Positions 33,906 to 43,380 of a stretch of 56,577 bases of DNA are shown piece by piece. The position numbers were made by a program, and so were the translations under genes. Each line of letters begins with the position of its first letter. Position 1 is the first letter of the stretch. The stretch lies in assembly GCA_016874115.1 (NCBI GenBank), contig VGVA01000004.1, positions 1-56,577 on the forward strand, written 5' to 3'. Below the pieces are notes generated by a model. It was given only the letters and a program-made list of their open reading frames with translations. It had not been told where the DNA came from and searched no databases. The DNA comes from Gammaproteobacteria bacterium. GTDB lineage: Bacteria; Pseudomonadota; Gammaproteobacteria; Methylococcales; Methylomonadaceae.

Positions 33906-36211
33906 GACAATACCGCCTGCGGATGTTGCGGCCGGGTGCTTTTGCCGTATAACCATAGACCGAACAATACGGATGCAAACACTGCCATTAATCCGCCTAT
34001 CCAGGCCAACGAATATTCAGGGTGTTGGTTGAAAGTGACGCTTTGGTAAAAGACAACTGCAACCATGTATGCGATGCCGGTCGTCCAAAATACGGTAAAT
34101 AAAGCCCAGTTGCGGCCCGATTCTCGTACGATGGCGGCGGTTGCAGTCACGCACGGCGTGTACAGCAGAATAAAGAGCAAATAGGCGAACGCCCCGGCTT
34201 TGCCGTCGAAGCTGCACTGCATAGCTGCGTAGGTGTTTGTTGTAACTTCTTCAATTTCATCGACATTATTAATGTTAATACCTAACGGATCCAAAATATT
34301 CTTGCCTAGTTTTTGGAAGTTTTCCGGTATCGTCAGGCTGGCATCGATTAATACTTCTTTTAGTTCGAACGGCTTGTCTTCTTCCGGGTCGCTTTGCGCA
34401 GATTGGCTGTACAGCGCATTTAATGTTCCGACAACCGCTTCTTTAGCCAGTACGCCGGTAAATATGCCTACCGTTGCCGGCCAATTGCTGTCATTAATGC
34501 CGATTGGACGAAACACAGGAGTCAGACTTTTGCCGATCGCAGTCAATACCGACTTATCGCTGTTTTCATTGCCTAAACTGCCATCCGTGCCCAAGGCGTT
34601 CAGGAAATTCAGGATTAATACCATCGGTACGATGACTTTACCGGCATTGAATAAAAACGAGCGCAGGCGGCTCCAGGTTCTGATACTGACACCGCGCAGG
34701 GTGGGCAAATGATAGCCCGGCAATTCCATGATGAAGGGCATTACTTCGCCCTTAAATAGGGTATGACGCATGATTAATCCGGTAAGAACGGCTACGCCAA
34801 TCCCCAACAGGTACAATCCGAATACGATATTCTGCCCGCCGACCGGAAAAAAAGCGGCGGCAAACAAGGCATAAACCGGCAAGCGCGCACCGCAGGAGAT
34901 GAACGGGTTCATTAAATTGGTTAATATCCGGTCGCGTTGGCTTTCCAGGGTTCGAGTTGCCATGATGGCGGGCACATTGCAGCCGAAACCGACGATCATC
35001 GGTACGAACGATTTGCCGGGCAAGCCGATCATACGCATGAATCGATCCATCACAAACGCCGCCCGCGCCATGTAACCCGAGTCTTCCAATACCGATAAAA
35101 ATAAAAATAAAAAGCCGACGATCGGAATAAACGTGGCGACCACTTGTATCCCGCCGCCGATGCCGTTAGCCAACAACACAATCAGCCAGGGCACCAAACC
35201 CCATTGCGAGAGCAACTCACTCAAGCCATCGACCAATACCACCCCCACGACTTGATCGAAAAAATCGATAAATGCACTGCCGATATTAATGGTAAACATA
35301 AACATGGCGTACATAACCAGTAAAAATATTGGTATTCCTAAAAAACGGTTCAGAACAACACGATCGATTTTTTCCGTGGTTCGCCGTCCTACGTCATTAA
35401 TGCGACTGACTGCATTCTGTGTGAGTAAATTAACAAAACTGTAGCGGGCATCGGCCGCCATTATGTCAATTTCATCGCCGCTTTCCGCTTCAATTTTGGC
35501 TTGCAAACGCGGCGTCAATGCGGCGATAGCTGGCGACGCGATTTCTCTTGCCAAGCTATCGCCTTCCAATAAACGTATCGCCAGCCAACGCAAGTTACAG
35601 CGATAATCCGTTTTATCGGCCTGCAAGGCATAAATCAGCTCATTAATGGCGTTTTCAAAGGAAATTTGGTAATACTCATGGATTTTCGGCATCGGCGGAT
35701 TAATCAATGCCTGAGCAATGGTTTCCTTCAATGTGGACAAACCATGCTTGTTTACAGCGGCTATCGGCACCACAGGACAACCCAATAGCTGGGACAGATA
35801 ATCCAGATCGATCTTCATGCCGCGCTGTTTGACAACATCCATCATGTTTAACGCCAGAATCATCGGCACCTGCATTTCCAGCAATTGGGAAGTCAAATAC
35901 AGATTGCGCTCTATGTTGGAGGCATCAACAATATTAATGATGAGTCCCGCTTCGCCAGAGGCAATAAAATCCCTGGCTACTTTCTCGTCAGGAGAAACAT
36001 GGTCGTCGGAGGATTCGAGGGAATAAGTGCCAGGTAGATCAACAACCTTAATAATTTGCTGATTAAACCGGTAGTCACCGGTTTTTTTTTCAACGGTAAC
36101 GCCCGGCCAGTTGCCGACCTGTTGGCTAGCACCGGTCAGGGCGTTAAAAAGCGTCGATTTACCGCAATTAGGATTGCCTGCAATACCGACAGTGGTTTTG
36201 TGTGGCGTCAC
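33902..36211 (-). CDS. feoB: Ferrous iron transport protein B, FeoB
   Basis: The 769-residue protein imports Fe(II). The N-terminal G domain has G1 GNPNCGKSTLFNALTG (residues 12-27), G3 DLPGTYSL and G4 NMMD. A helical GDI domain follows, and the C-terminal permease contains the Gate motifs with GCNVPAI and SCGARLPVYALF, which hold a conserved cysteine. It overlaps feoA (4 bp) and feoC (ATGA). Regulated from the Fur box before feoA. Confidence 0.97.
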   Translation of the reverse strand: MTPHKTTVGIAGNPNCGKSTLFNALTGASQQVGNWPGVTVEKKTGDYRFNQQIIKVVDLPGTYSLESSDDHVSPDEKVARDFIASGEAGLIINIVDASNIERNLYLTSQLLEMQVPMILALNMMDVVKQRGMKIDLDYLSQLLGCPVVPIAAVNKHGLSTLKETIAQALINPPMPKIHEYYQISFENAINELIYALQADKTDYRCNLRWLAIRLLEGDSLAREIASPAIAALTPRLQAKIEAESGDEIDIMAADARYSFVNLLTQNAVSRINDVGRRTTEKIDRVVLNRFLGIPIFLLVMYAMFMFTINIGSAFIDFFDQVVGVVLVDGLSELLSQWGLVPWLIVLLANGIGGGIQVVATFIPIVGFLFLFLSVLEDSGYMARAAFVMDRFMRMIGLPGKSFVPMIVGFGCNVPAIMATRTLESQRDRILTNLMNPFISCGARLPVYALFAAAFFPVGGQNIVFGLYLLGIGVAVLTGLIMRHTLFKGEVMPFIMELPGYHLPTLRGVSIRTWSRLRSFLFNAGKVIVPMVLILNFLNALGTDGSLGNENSDKSVLTAIGKSLTPVFRPIGINDSNWPATVGIFTGVLAKEAVVGTLNALYSQSAQSDPEEDKPFELKEVLIDASLTIPENFQKLGKNILDPLGININNVDEIEEVTTNTYAAMQCSFDGKAGAFAYLLFILLYTPCVTATAAIVRESGRNWALFTVFWTTGIAYMVAVVFYQSVTFNQHPEYSLAWIGGLMAVFASVLFGLWLYGKSTRPQHPQAVLS

Positions 36212-36435
36212 AGTTTTTCAACTTGTAAAACAGCTGCCTCATCTTTACGAAGTGTAAGGGAAAATCCCCGTAAATTAATCTCCACCGGATCGCCCAATGG
36301 CGCAAACCGGGTTATTTTAAACTCTGTACCGGGAGTCAGTCCCATAGCCAGCAGTTTCTTCCGGTATGGCTTACCGCTTGGTTCAAAACCGATAATTTTT
36401 GCTAAATCGCCAATTCCCAGATTTTTTAATCCCAT
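36208..36435 (-). CDS. feoA: Ferrous iron transport protein A, FeoA
   Basis: The 75-residue SH3-like protein has LLAMGLTPGTEFKITRFAPLGDPVEI, seen as LLAMGLTPGTEF and FAPLGDPVEI, standard for FeoA. It starts the feoABC operon and overlaps feoB by 4 bp. It is thought to regulate FeoB activity in the inner-membrane complex. Confidence 0.95.
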   Translation of the reverse strand: MGLKNLGIGDLAKIIGFEPSGKPYRKKLLAMGLTPGTEFKITRFAPLGDPVEINLRGFSLTLRKDEAAVLQVEKL

Positions 36436-36493
36436 AGCTATCTAATTGAATAGTAAATAAAAGAAAACAATAATCGATTGTAATTAATAAGTA

Positions 36494-36509
36494 TCAATAA
36501 TCATTCTCA
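36494..36509 (-). promoter_or_regulatory. Fur box upstream of feoABC
   Basis: Read on the minus strand the site is TGAGAATGATTATTGA, which matches the 7-1-7 Fur consensus TGATAATNATTATCA in all but two positions. It lies about 60 bp upstream of the feoA start, where a promoter is expected, so iron-loaded Fur should repress the operon. Confidence 0.8.
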
Positions 36510-36568
36510 TTAATAACAACTATATCATAACTTTTTGACTTATCAAGCAAGTTTTAACAAGATTATTA

Positions 36569-36694
36569 CCAGCGCGCCACTATTTTTCGCGAAAGCTGAA
36601 ATGGGGTCCAATCCGATTTCAGCAGCGAAAAATGACGTGGCGAGTTTGCCTTCGGCGGCCTGCGTTCGTCCCGCTACAGCCCAAAACACAAAAC
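36569..36694 (-). repeat. 126-bp dispersed repeat, copy 2
   Basis: This copy is identical to positions 1-126 read in the opposite direction. It lies between the feoA promoter and ihfB. The GC-rich character continues to about 36903, and the block is flanked by GATTATTA (36561-36568) and GATTACTA (36904-36911), 7 of 8 identical. That could be a decayed target duplication, making the full element roughly 335 bp. Confidence 0.85.
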
Positions 36695-36903
36695 ATCGGC
36701 TTCCGCCTTGCTTCGTATTTTGACCTTGCGCGAATGACTTGACGCCGTGTCGTATGGCCTTGCATTTTGACTACGCACTACGCTTGCGCTCCAACTCCGT
36801 CAAAACGCCCGGCCTCTACGGCTACGCAGGGGTCGTCGTACATCGCTCGGCTTCGCTCGCTTCCATGTACTCCTTCTGTAATTTTGGAGTGTGTGGACAG
36901 GCA
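36695..36903. other. GC-rich non-coding block, probable rest of the inserted element
   Basis: This stretch is rich in short near-repeats (CTACGC, GGCTTCGCTCGC) and stands out from AT-rich DNA on both sides. The reading frames through it are not protein-like. It continues directly from the 126-bp repeat and ends where an 8-bp near-duplicate of the left flank occurs. No RNA family was recognised. Confidence 0.5.
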
Positions 36904-37228
36904 GATTACTAGCTATTTACGATATTCAGTAACGACTAACGCTACAGTAAAGAAATAAAACAGTTTTGAGATCTCTTAACGCCGCCAACACAATATCTCA
37001 TTGAATCGGCATCATTAATTTGAAGTTTGGCAGGTGGTAAAACGCGATGAGCGTAAACTCACACAAGGTAAAAATCGACGAAAAAGCGCAGTTTACTGAC
37101 TGTAATTGAGCATTTAAGAAGATTTTTACGCTGTATTAGCGCACGAAATAGTTAAGCAGTAGGTTGTTAGACAGATAAGGTAATACCGTTATTGATACTA
37201 CCTTTCGCCGATGGAAATTAATGATTAA
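36904..37228. other. AT-rich spacer upstream of the repeat and downstream of ihfB
   Basis: No gene is visible in these 325 bp. The DNA is AT-rich host-like sequence with an ATTAAT near 37013 and several more near 37220. No strong terminator was found for ihfB, and no RNA gene was recognised. Confidence 0.5.
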
Positions 37229-37534
37229 TTAATCGATGATTTTGTATTTGCCGCTGGATTCGTCCACCCTGTCGCGTAACTCTTTACCGGGTTTAAAATG
37301 CGGGACGAATTTTTTGGAAAGCTGTACCGACTCTCCGGTTTTTGGGTTGCGACCCACCCGAGGCGGCCGCATATGCAATGAAAAGCTGCCGAATCCCCTG
37401 ATTTCTATTCTGTCACCTGAAGATAAAGCATGATTCATTTTCTCGATAATGCACTTTATAGCCATCTCGACATCTTTAATCGGCAAGTGCGGTTGTTGCT
37501 TGGCTAGAGCTTCAATTAGTTCAGATTTCGTCAC
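37229..37534 (-). CDS. ihfB: Integration host factor subunit beta
   Basis: From a GTG at 37534, preceded by AGGACAGAAT, the 101-residue protein begins [15 protein letters not shown] and contains [14 protein letters not shown] and the IHF/HU signature [13 protein letters not shown] longer frame to 37585 adds 17 residues absent from the family. Its place downstream of rpsA is the classical gammaproteobacterial order and supports IHF-beta over HU. Confidence 0.93.
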   Translation of the reverse strand: MTKSELIEALAKQQPHLPIKDVEMAIKCIIEKMNHALSSGDRIEIRGFGSFSLHMRPPRVGRNPKTGESVQLSKKFVPHFKPGKELRDRVDESSGKYKIID

Positions 37535-37606
37535 ATTCTGTCCTGCAAAAATGAAAGAAAACGAGGGGAGTTCACGATTTGTCAACCCCCGCTCAATGAT
37601 AACTTA

Positions 37607-39268
37607 TTATTTTTCTATTTGTTTAAAAATATCGGCAAAAGTTGGCGATCCAGTCGATTGTTGGCCGTGTTCTTTGATGGAACTTGCTTCTTCATCATTT
37701 TCTTTCGCCTTAATTGACAAGGAAATCGTTTTGCTTTTTTTATCAACGCCAATGAATTTGGCTTCCACCTCATCGCCTTCTTTCAGTAAGGTGCGAGCGT
37801 CTTCAACGCGATCACGTTGAATTTCTGAAGCTCTGATATAACCTTCCACGTGATCTGCTAAGGTAACGACAGCGCCTTTGGCGTCTACTTCTTTAATAAC
37901 ACCTTTAATCAGACTGCCTTTTTCATTGGTCGCCAGAAAATTTTGGAAAGGATCCTGTACTAATTGCTTGATACCTAAAGAAATCCGTTCACGTTCGGCA
38001 TCTACTGCCAAAATCACTGTTTCCAGTTCGTCGCCTTTTTTGTAGTCGCGGACGGATGCTTCGCCGTCTTCAGCCCAGCTAATGTCGGAACTGTGCACCA
38101 AACCGTCTATGCCGCCGTCCAGACCGATAAAGATACCGAAATCGGTGATGGATTTAATTTTACCGGTGATTTTATCGCCTTTGTTATGCGTTACGGCAAA
38201 TTCATCCCACGGATTAGGCTTGCATTGTTTCATGCCCAAGGAGATGCGGCGGCGCTCTTCGTCGATTTCCAGAATCATCACCTCGACTTCGTCGCCTAGC
38301 TGTACCAGCTTGGAAGGATTAACATTTTTGTTGGTCCAATCCATTTCCGAGACATGCACCAAGCCTTCCACACCTTCTTCGATCTCAACAAAGCAGCCGT
38401 AATCGGTCAGATTGTTCACTTTACCGAATGCGCGCGAGCCGGCAGGATAACGTCTGGCGATATTTTGCCATGGGTCTTCGCCCATTTGCTTCATACCGAG
38501 GGAAACACGATTTTTCTCTTTATCGTATTTCATGACTTTAACTTTTATTTCCTGGCCGATTTCAACGCATTCGGACGGATGTCTGACGCGGCGCCATGCC
38601 ATATCGGTGATATGCAACAAACCGTCGATACCGCCCAAATCGATGAAAGCGCCGTAATCCGTGAGGTTTTTCACCATACCGGTGACAATAGCGCCTTCTT
38701 CCAGAGTTTTCAGCAACTCTTCTCTCTCTTCGCTGTACTCTTTTTCGACAACGGCACGGCGCGACAGCACCACGTTGTTGCGTTTTTGGTCGATTTTGAT
38801 AACTTTAAATTCGAGATCGCGGTTTTCCAGGAAAGCGGTATCGCGAATCGGACGGACATCCACTAATGAACCCGGCAAAAACGCCCGCAACGCGCCGACG
38901 GCAACGGTAAACCCGCCGCGTACCTTGCCGTTGATCTGGCCAATGACGGTTTCTTGTTTTTCGTAGGCATTTTCCAATTCGGCCCAAGCTTTATTCTTCT
39001 TTGCTTTATCCCGAGAAAGCAGGGTTGCGCCCAGCCCATCCTCAAACATGTCTAAGGCGACTTCTATTTCATCGCCGACTTTAACTTCCAGTTCGCCTTT
39101 ATTATTAAGGAATTGCCATTTTGGAATGATGCCTTCGGATTTCGATTGAGTACTGACGATCACCATATCGTTTTCAATGTCAATGACTGTTCCCATTAAC
39201 ATTGAGCCAGGACTCATTTGGACTTTATTTAAACTTTCTTCAAGTAATTCAGCAAAGCTTTCGCTCAT
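37607..39268 (-). CDS. rpsA: 30S ribosomal protein S1
   Basis: The 553-residue protein has six S1 RNA-binding repeats, visible as recurring segments such as [72 protein letters not shown] and VEGYIRASE. It brings mRNA to the 30S subunit. Length matches E. coli S1 (557). It lies between cmk and ihfB as in other gammaproteobacteria. Confidence 0.98.
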   Translation of the reverse strand: MSESFAELLEESLNKVQMSPGSMLMGTVIDIENDMVIVSTQSKSEGIIPKWQFLNNKGELEVKVGDEIEVALDMFEDGLGATLLSRDKAKKNKAWAELENAYEKQETVIGQINGKVRGGFTVAVGALRAFLPGSLVDVRPIRDTAFLENRDLEFKVIKIDQKRNNVVLSRRAVVEKEYSEEREELLKTLEEGAIVTGMVKNLTDYGAFIDLGGIDGLLHITDMAWRRVRHPSECVEIGQEIKVKVMKYDKEKNRVSLGMKQMGEDPWQNIARRYPAGSRAFGKVNNLTDYGCFVEIEEGVEGLVHVSEMDWTNKNVNPSKLVQLGDEVEVMILEIDEERRRISLGMKQCKPNPWDEFAVTHNKGDKITGKIKSITDFGIFIGLDGGIDGLVHSSDISWAEDGEASVRDYKKGDELETVILAVDAERERISLGIKQLVQDPFQNFLATNEKGSLIKGVIKEVDAKGAVVTLADHVEGYIRASEIQRDRVEDARTLLKEGDEVEAKFIGVDKKSKTISLSIKAKENDEEASSIKEHGQQSTGSPTFADIFKQIEK

Positions 39269-39352
39269 TGTATATTCCCAGGTTTGCTATAAACGCAGCA
39301 AACCTTCATCAAATTAAAAAGTTAAAAAAACCGCAGCAATGATATATTGCGA

Positions 39353-40024
39353 TTAAGCAGACCGGTGTTGCGGGACTAAACTCAGCACCTGGGCGATGAC
39401 TTCATTAATGGTCATCGCAGATGAATCGATGAAAAACGCATCCTCCGCCGGAACCAAAGGGGCTATTGCTCGCTCCTTATCGCGACGGTCACGTTCTTCG
39501 ATCTCACTGGTTATCTGTCGAATGTTAACATCAATTCCTTTTTCCATCAACTGTTTATAACGTCTTACCGCTCTTTCTTCGGCGCTTGCCGTCAAAAAAA
39601 TCTTGGGATTTGCTTCGGGAAAGACGATAGTTCCCATATCGCGGCCGTCCGCCACCAAGCCCGGCAGTTTTTTAAAATCCTTTTGTTTTTGCAGTAATAC
39701 CTGCCTTACTTCAGGTAATGCCGCAATTTTCGACGCCATATTGCCGGTTGATTCAGTCCCTAACTGGGGTGTTATGTCGATGCCGTTTAATGTCACCTCT
39801 AATTCGCCGGTACAATCGAACGCTAAATCCATATTCCGGGCCGTATTAACGATGTCACCGACCTGAGCCGGGTTAACGTTATTCTGCAACAAGGCGATGG
39901 CTAAGGAACGGTAAATTGAACCGCTATCCAAATAATGCCAGCCCAATTGTTTCGCCACCTGCCTGCTGACAGTGCCTTTGCCTGCGCCGCTGGGACCGTC
40001 TATCGTTAATACGGGGATGGTCAT
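39353..40024 (-). CDS. cmk: Cytidylate kinase
   Basis: The 223-residue enzyme phosphorylates CMP and dCMP. It begins IPVLTIDGPSGAGKGTVSRQ, a P-loop kinase signature (residues 8-16), with YLDSGSIYR, VADGRDMGTIVFP and RDRRDKERAIAPLVPA in the expected order. The start overlaps the aroA stop by one base. Confidence 0.96.
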   Translation of the reverse strand: MTIPVLTIDGPSGAGKGTVSRQVAKQLGWHYLDSGSIYRSLAIALLQNNVNPAQVGDIVNTARNMDLAFDCTGELEVTLNGIDITPQLGTESTGNMASKIAALPEVRQVLLQKQKDFKKLPGLVADGRDMGTIVFPEANPKIFLTASAEERAVRRYKQLMEKGIDVNIRQITSEIEERDRRDKERAIAPLVPAEDAFFIDSSAMTINEVIAQVLSLVPQHRSA

Positions 40025-41355
40025 TAGTTCACCGCTGATTCTTCACTCACTAGCCCCAAGCCCAGCTTGGTAGCAATGTCTTTAAATTCGCGGAATGAAG
40101 TATTAACATTGGCGCAATCCAGTATCTTAATCGGCGCGCTGGCGCGCAACCCGGCAATCGCAAACGCCATCGCGATACGATGATCGCCGTGCGAATCGAC
40201 AACGCCGCCGCCGATAGTTTTACCGCCGTTAATAACCATACCGTCCGGCGTGGACGTAGCATCGACGCCTAATTGCACCAGACCGTCAGCCATCACCTGG
40301 ATTCGATCCGACTCTTTTACGCGCAGCTCTTCCGCACCGGTCAATCGTGTCCGGCCTTCGGCACAGGCCGCCGCGACAAATAATACCGGAAATTCATCGA
40401 TTGCCAGCGGTACTAGATCTTCCGGAATATCGATACCTTGCAATGGCTTGGCGACAATATGCAGATCGGCTACCGGTTCGCCGCCGACTTCCCGTTCATT
40501 AATGACGTCGATGCTAGAGCCCATTAACCGCAGAATGTCGATAACGCCGGTGCGGGTTGGATTAATGCCGACATGCTTTAAGGTAACATCCGACCCGGAA
40601 GCGATGGATGCGCCGACCAGAAAAAACGCAGCGGATGAAATATCGCTGGGCACATCGATGTCGCAAGCGGTCAATTTGCCATTGGCGTTAATGCTGATTT
40701 TGTTGTCGTTGCGGGTGACAGGATAGCCGAAACCGGTCAGCATGCGTTCGGTATGGTCCCGCGTTGGCGCGGGTTCGGTCACGCTGGTCTCGCCTTGCGC
40801 ATACATGCCGGCCAATAATAAACAGGATTTCACCTGTGCGCTTGCCATCGGCATGACGTAATCGATGCCCTGCAGTTGCCCGTTCTGACCGGTAATCGCC
40901 AACGGCGCCGTGCCAGAGTCCGTAGTATTAATAACGGCGCCCATCGTTGTTAATGGCGCAGTCACGCGTTTCATGGGCCGTCCGGACAGTGATTTATCGC
41001 CGGTTAATACGGTATTGAACGGCTGACCTGCCAATAACCCGCCTAACAGACGCATGGAGGTACCGGAATTACCCAGATACAAGTCTTTTTGCGGTGTTTT
41101 TAATCCGTGTTTTCCTACGCCATGAATGGTGACGCAGCCGTTTTCCGGCCCCTCAATCTTGACACCCATATCGCGAAACGCCTGTAAGGTGGATAAGGCG
41201 TCTTCCGCTTCTAAAAAGCCGGTCACATGCGTCACGCCTTCGGCAATCGAACCCAGCATAATCGAGCGGTGCGACATGGATTTGTCGCCCGGCACCCGCG
41301 CTTCGCCACGTAATTGCCCGCCCGGCTGCACCGTAAAAGTAATAGTTGTTGTCAT
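40024..41355 (-). CDS. aroA: 3-phosphoshikimate 1-carboxyvinyltransferase AroA
   Basis: The 443-residue EPSP synthase makes the penultimate shikimate intermediate. Conserved segments are PGDKSMSHRSIMLGS, LGNSGTSMRLLGGLL, SGRPMKRV, EELRVKESDRI and DHRIAMAFAIAG. SAQVKSCLLLAG, TRDHTERML and NPTRTG resemble the CP4/class II type rather than the E. coli type. Together with PheA and TyrA downstream of chorismate, it forms an aromatic amino acid operon. Confidence 0.97.
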   Translation of the reverse strand: MTTTITFTVQPGGQLRGEARVPGDKSMSHRSIMLGSIAEGVTHVTGFLEAEDALSTLQAFRDMGVKIEGPENGCVTIHGVGKHGLKTPQKDLYLGNSGTSMRLLGGLLAGQPFNTVLTGDKSLSGRPMKRVTAPLTTMGAVINTTDSGTAPLAITGQNGQLQGIDYVMPMASAQVKSCLLLAGMYAQGETSVTEPAPTRDHTERMLTGFGYPVTRNDNKISINANGKLTACDIDVPSDISSAAFFLVGASIASGSDVTLKHVGINPTRTGVIDILRLMGSSIDVINEREVGGEPVADLHIVAKPLQGIDIPEDLVPLAIDEFPVLFVAAACAEGRTRLTGAEELRVKESDRIQVMADGLVQLGVDATSTPDGMVINGGKTIGGGVVDSHGDHRIAMAFAIAGLRASAPIKILDCANVNTSFREFKDIATKLGLGLVSEESAVN

Positions 41356-41358
41356 AGT

Positions 41359-42234
41359 CTAGTTTTCGTAAATTCTGAGAAAGCGTTGCCGCGCCTGACC
41401 GGCATAATTAAAGGTATTGAACAGTTTTTGCTGGTCGTCATTTTGCAAACATTGCTGGATTTTGGTTAATTCATCTTTTAAGTCATCTATTAATTGAATA
41501 ATTTCATGCTTGTTGGCTAGGCAAATATCCGTCCACATGGTCGGATCGCTGGAGGCTATGCGGGTAAAGTCCCTGAATCCTCCGGCTGCGTATTGGAAAA
41601 TCGCCGACTGCTCGTCTTTATGCCCTAATAAATCGACCATGGCGAAGGCAACGATATGCGGCAAATGGCTGGTTGCGGCCAGAATAGCGTCATGATAGTT
41701 GGCGTCCATCGCCACCACTTTGGCGCCGATTTTTTCCCAAAACGACCAAATTCTTTGCATTGCAAGCGGATCGGTCAGTTTATGGGGCGTGATGATTAAT
41801 CGTTTAGCGACAAACAGATCGTCTACCGACGCGATCACCCCGCTTTGCTCTGCGCCGGCGATGGGATGAGCGGGTACCAGATTATTAGGTATCTCACCGA
41901 AAACCCGCTCGGCAGCCGAAAACACATTAGCCTTGGTGCTACCCACGTCAGTGCAGATTATGTCGTCGCGCCAAAACGGTTTAAGCAGGGTGAAAATGGC
42001 TTCAAGACTACCGCCGGGCGTTGCTATAACAACACAATCGACACCTGTTAATGCCGCCTCGACATTGAGATTATAGTCGTCGATAACACCTAATTTCTTC
42101 GCCAGTTCCAGGTTTTGCAGGTCGTTTTCCCTGCCAAACCCGGTTATTTTTTTGCACAATCCGTGCTTTCTGGCAGCGCGCGCAACGGAACCGCCGATTA
42201 ATCCGACGCCAATAATGCAAAGATTGTTAAACAT
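41359..42234 (-). CDS. tyrA: Prephenate dehydrogenase TyrA
   Basis: The 291-residue NAD(P)-dependent enzyme starts with the Rossmann motif IIGVGLIGGSVARAARKHG and contains DVGSTKANVF, VPAHPIAGAEQSG and AATSHLPHIVAFA. It lacks a chorismate mutase domain, which is supplied by the PheA protein of the same operon. It overlaps hisC by 8 bp. Confidence 0.95.
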   Translation of the reverse strand: MFNNLCIIGVGLIGGSVARAARKHGLCKKITGFGRENDLQNLELAKKLGVIDDYNLNVEAALTGVDCVVIATPGGSLEAIFTLLKPFWRDDIICTDVGSTKANVFSAAERVFGEIPNNLVPAHPIAGAEQSGVIASVDDLFVAKRLIITPHKLTDPLAMQRIWSFWEKIGAKVVAMDANYHDAILAATSHLPHIVAFAMVDLLGHKDEQSAIFQYAAGGFRDFTRIASSDPTMWTDICLANKHEIIQLIDDLKDELTKIQQCLQNDDQQKLFNTFNYAGQARQRFLRIYEN

Positions 42235-43339
42235 TTTTAACTACTTCTTGTAATGCTTTGAGAAAACTCATATTTTCAGCTTGCGTACCGATACTGATGC
42301 GAAGATGATTGGGCATCCCGTAATTGGCGACAGGCCGCACGATAACGCCTAAGTGCAACAGCGCTTCGTAAACCGGTTGCGCCGGACGTTTTAGATCGAC
42401 AGAAACGAAGTTTCCTGCCGAAGGAATCCATTCCAATCCCAACTTTTTAAAACCATCGGTTAAATCGACCATGCCCCGGCTATTAACCGCCACTGTTTCC
42501 TGTAAATAAGCCTCATCAGCTAAAGCCGCTTCTGCGGCCGCTAATGCCAAGGCATTATTATTAAAGGGCTGGCGAACACGATTCAAAATATCAGCGATTT
42601 CCGGACTGGATAGACTGTAACCGATGCGCAATCCGGCCAATCCGTACGCTTTAGAGAACGTGCGGGTAATGATCAAATTAGGATTAGTCTTCAACCAGTC
42701 AATCGAATTAATGCCTTCCCGATCAATAACATATTCGAAATAAGCCTCATCCAGCACACAAATACAATGGTTGGGCAAGGCATTAATAAAGCGTTGAAGT
42801 TCAGACTGCTTCAGCAGCGTACCGGTCGGATTATTGGGATTGGCGATAAAAATTATTCGGGTTTTGTCATTAATCCGGGATAACATGGCGTCCAAATTGT
42901 TGCCGTAATGCAGCGCCGGAACCACTATCGCCGTCGCACCGACAGCTTGCGTGACGATGGGATAAACGGCAAACGCATGCTCGGAGAACATGGCTTCTAA
43001 ACCGGGCTTTAAAAACGCCCGCGCCACCAGTTCCAGCAACTCGTTCGAACCGTTGCCCAGAGTAATTTGCGCCATATCCAGCGCGTATTTTTTAGCCAGC
43101 GCGAATTTAAGGTTAAAACCGTTGCCGTCCGGATATAACGTGAGTTTCGGCAGCGCGGCATTAATCGCCGCCAAGGCGCGCTTGCCGGGTCCCAACGGGT
43201 TTTCATTGGAAGCCAGCTTGATGATATTGGCAATGCCCAGTTCGCGCTCCAGTTCTTCAATGGGCTTGCCCGGCACATAAGGCACAAGCTGACGAACGCC
43301 GTCAACAGCAAGGTTATAGATTGTATGATTAAGTCCCAT
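42227..43339 (-). CDS. hisC: Histidinol-phosphate/aromatic aminotransferase HisC
   Basis: The 370-residue fold-type I PLP enzyme has ASNENPLGPG, GNGSNELLELVARAF, NPNNPTGTL, VLDEAYFEYV and the PLP lysine in TFSKAYGLAGLRIGY. Placed between pheA and tyrA, it probably also transaminates phenylpyruvate and hydroxyphenylpyruvate (HisC2/HisH type). The substrate preference is inferred from the operon. Confidence 0.93.
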   Translation of the reverse strand: MGLNHTIYNLAVDGVRQLVPYVPGKPIEELERELGIANIIKLASNENPLGPGKRALAAINAALPKLTLYPDGNGFNLKFALAKKYALDMAQITLGNGSNELLELVARAFLKPGLEAMFSEHAFAVYPIVTQAVGATAIVVPALHYGNNLDAMLSRINDKTRIIFIANPNNPTGTLLKQSELQRFINALPNHCICVLDEAYFEYVIDREGINSIDWLKTNPNLIITRTFSKAYGLAGLRIGYSLSSPEIADILNRVRQPFNNNALALAAAEAALADEAYLQETVAVNSRGMVDLTDGFKKLGLEWIPSAGNFVSVDLKRPAQPVYEALLHLGVIVRPVANYGMPNHLRISIGTQAENMSFLKALQEVVKNV

Positions 43340-43380
43340 GAATATCCGGTTATGTTTAAGCGCTTTAGAACAGTCTGAAA

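Noticed and set aside
36767-36958. 63-codon frame in the GC-rich block
   Set aside because: No family resemblance; the block looks non-coding and repetitive.
38354-38866. Plus-strand frame of 170 codons inside rpsA
   Set aside because: Antisense to the S1 gene and repetitive because S1 is repetitive; no independent evidence.
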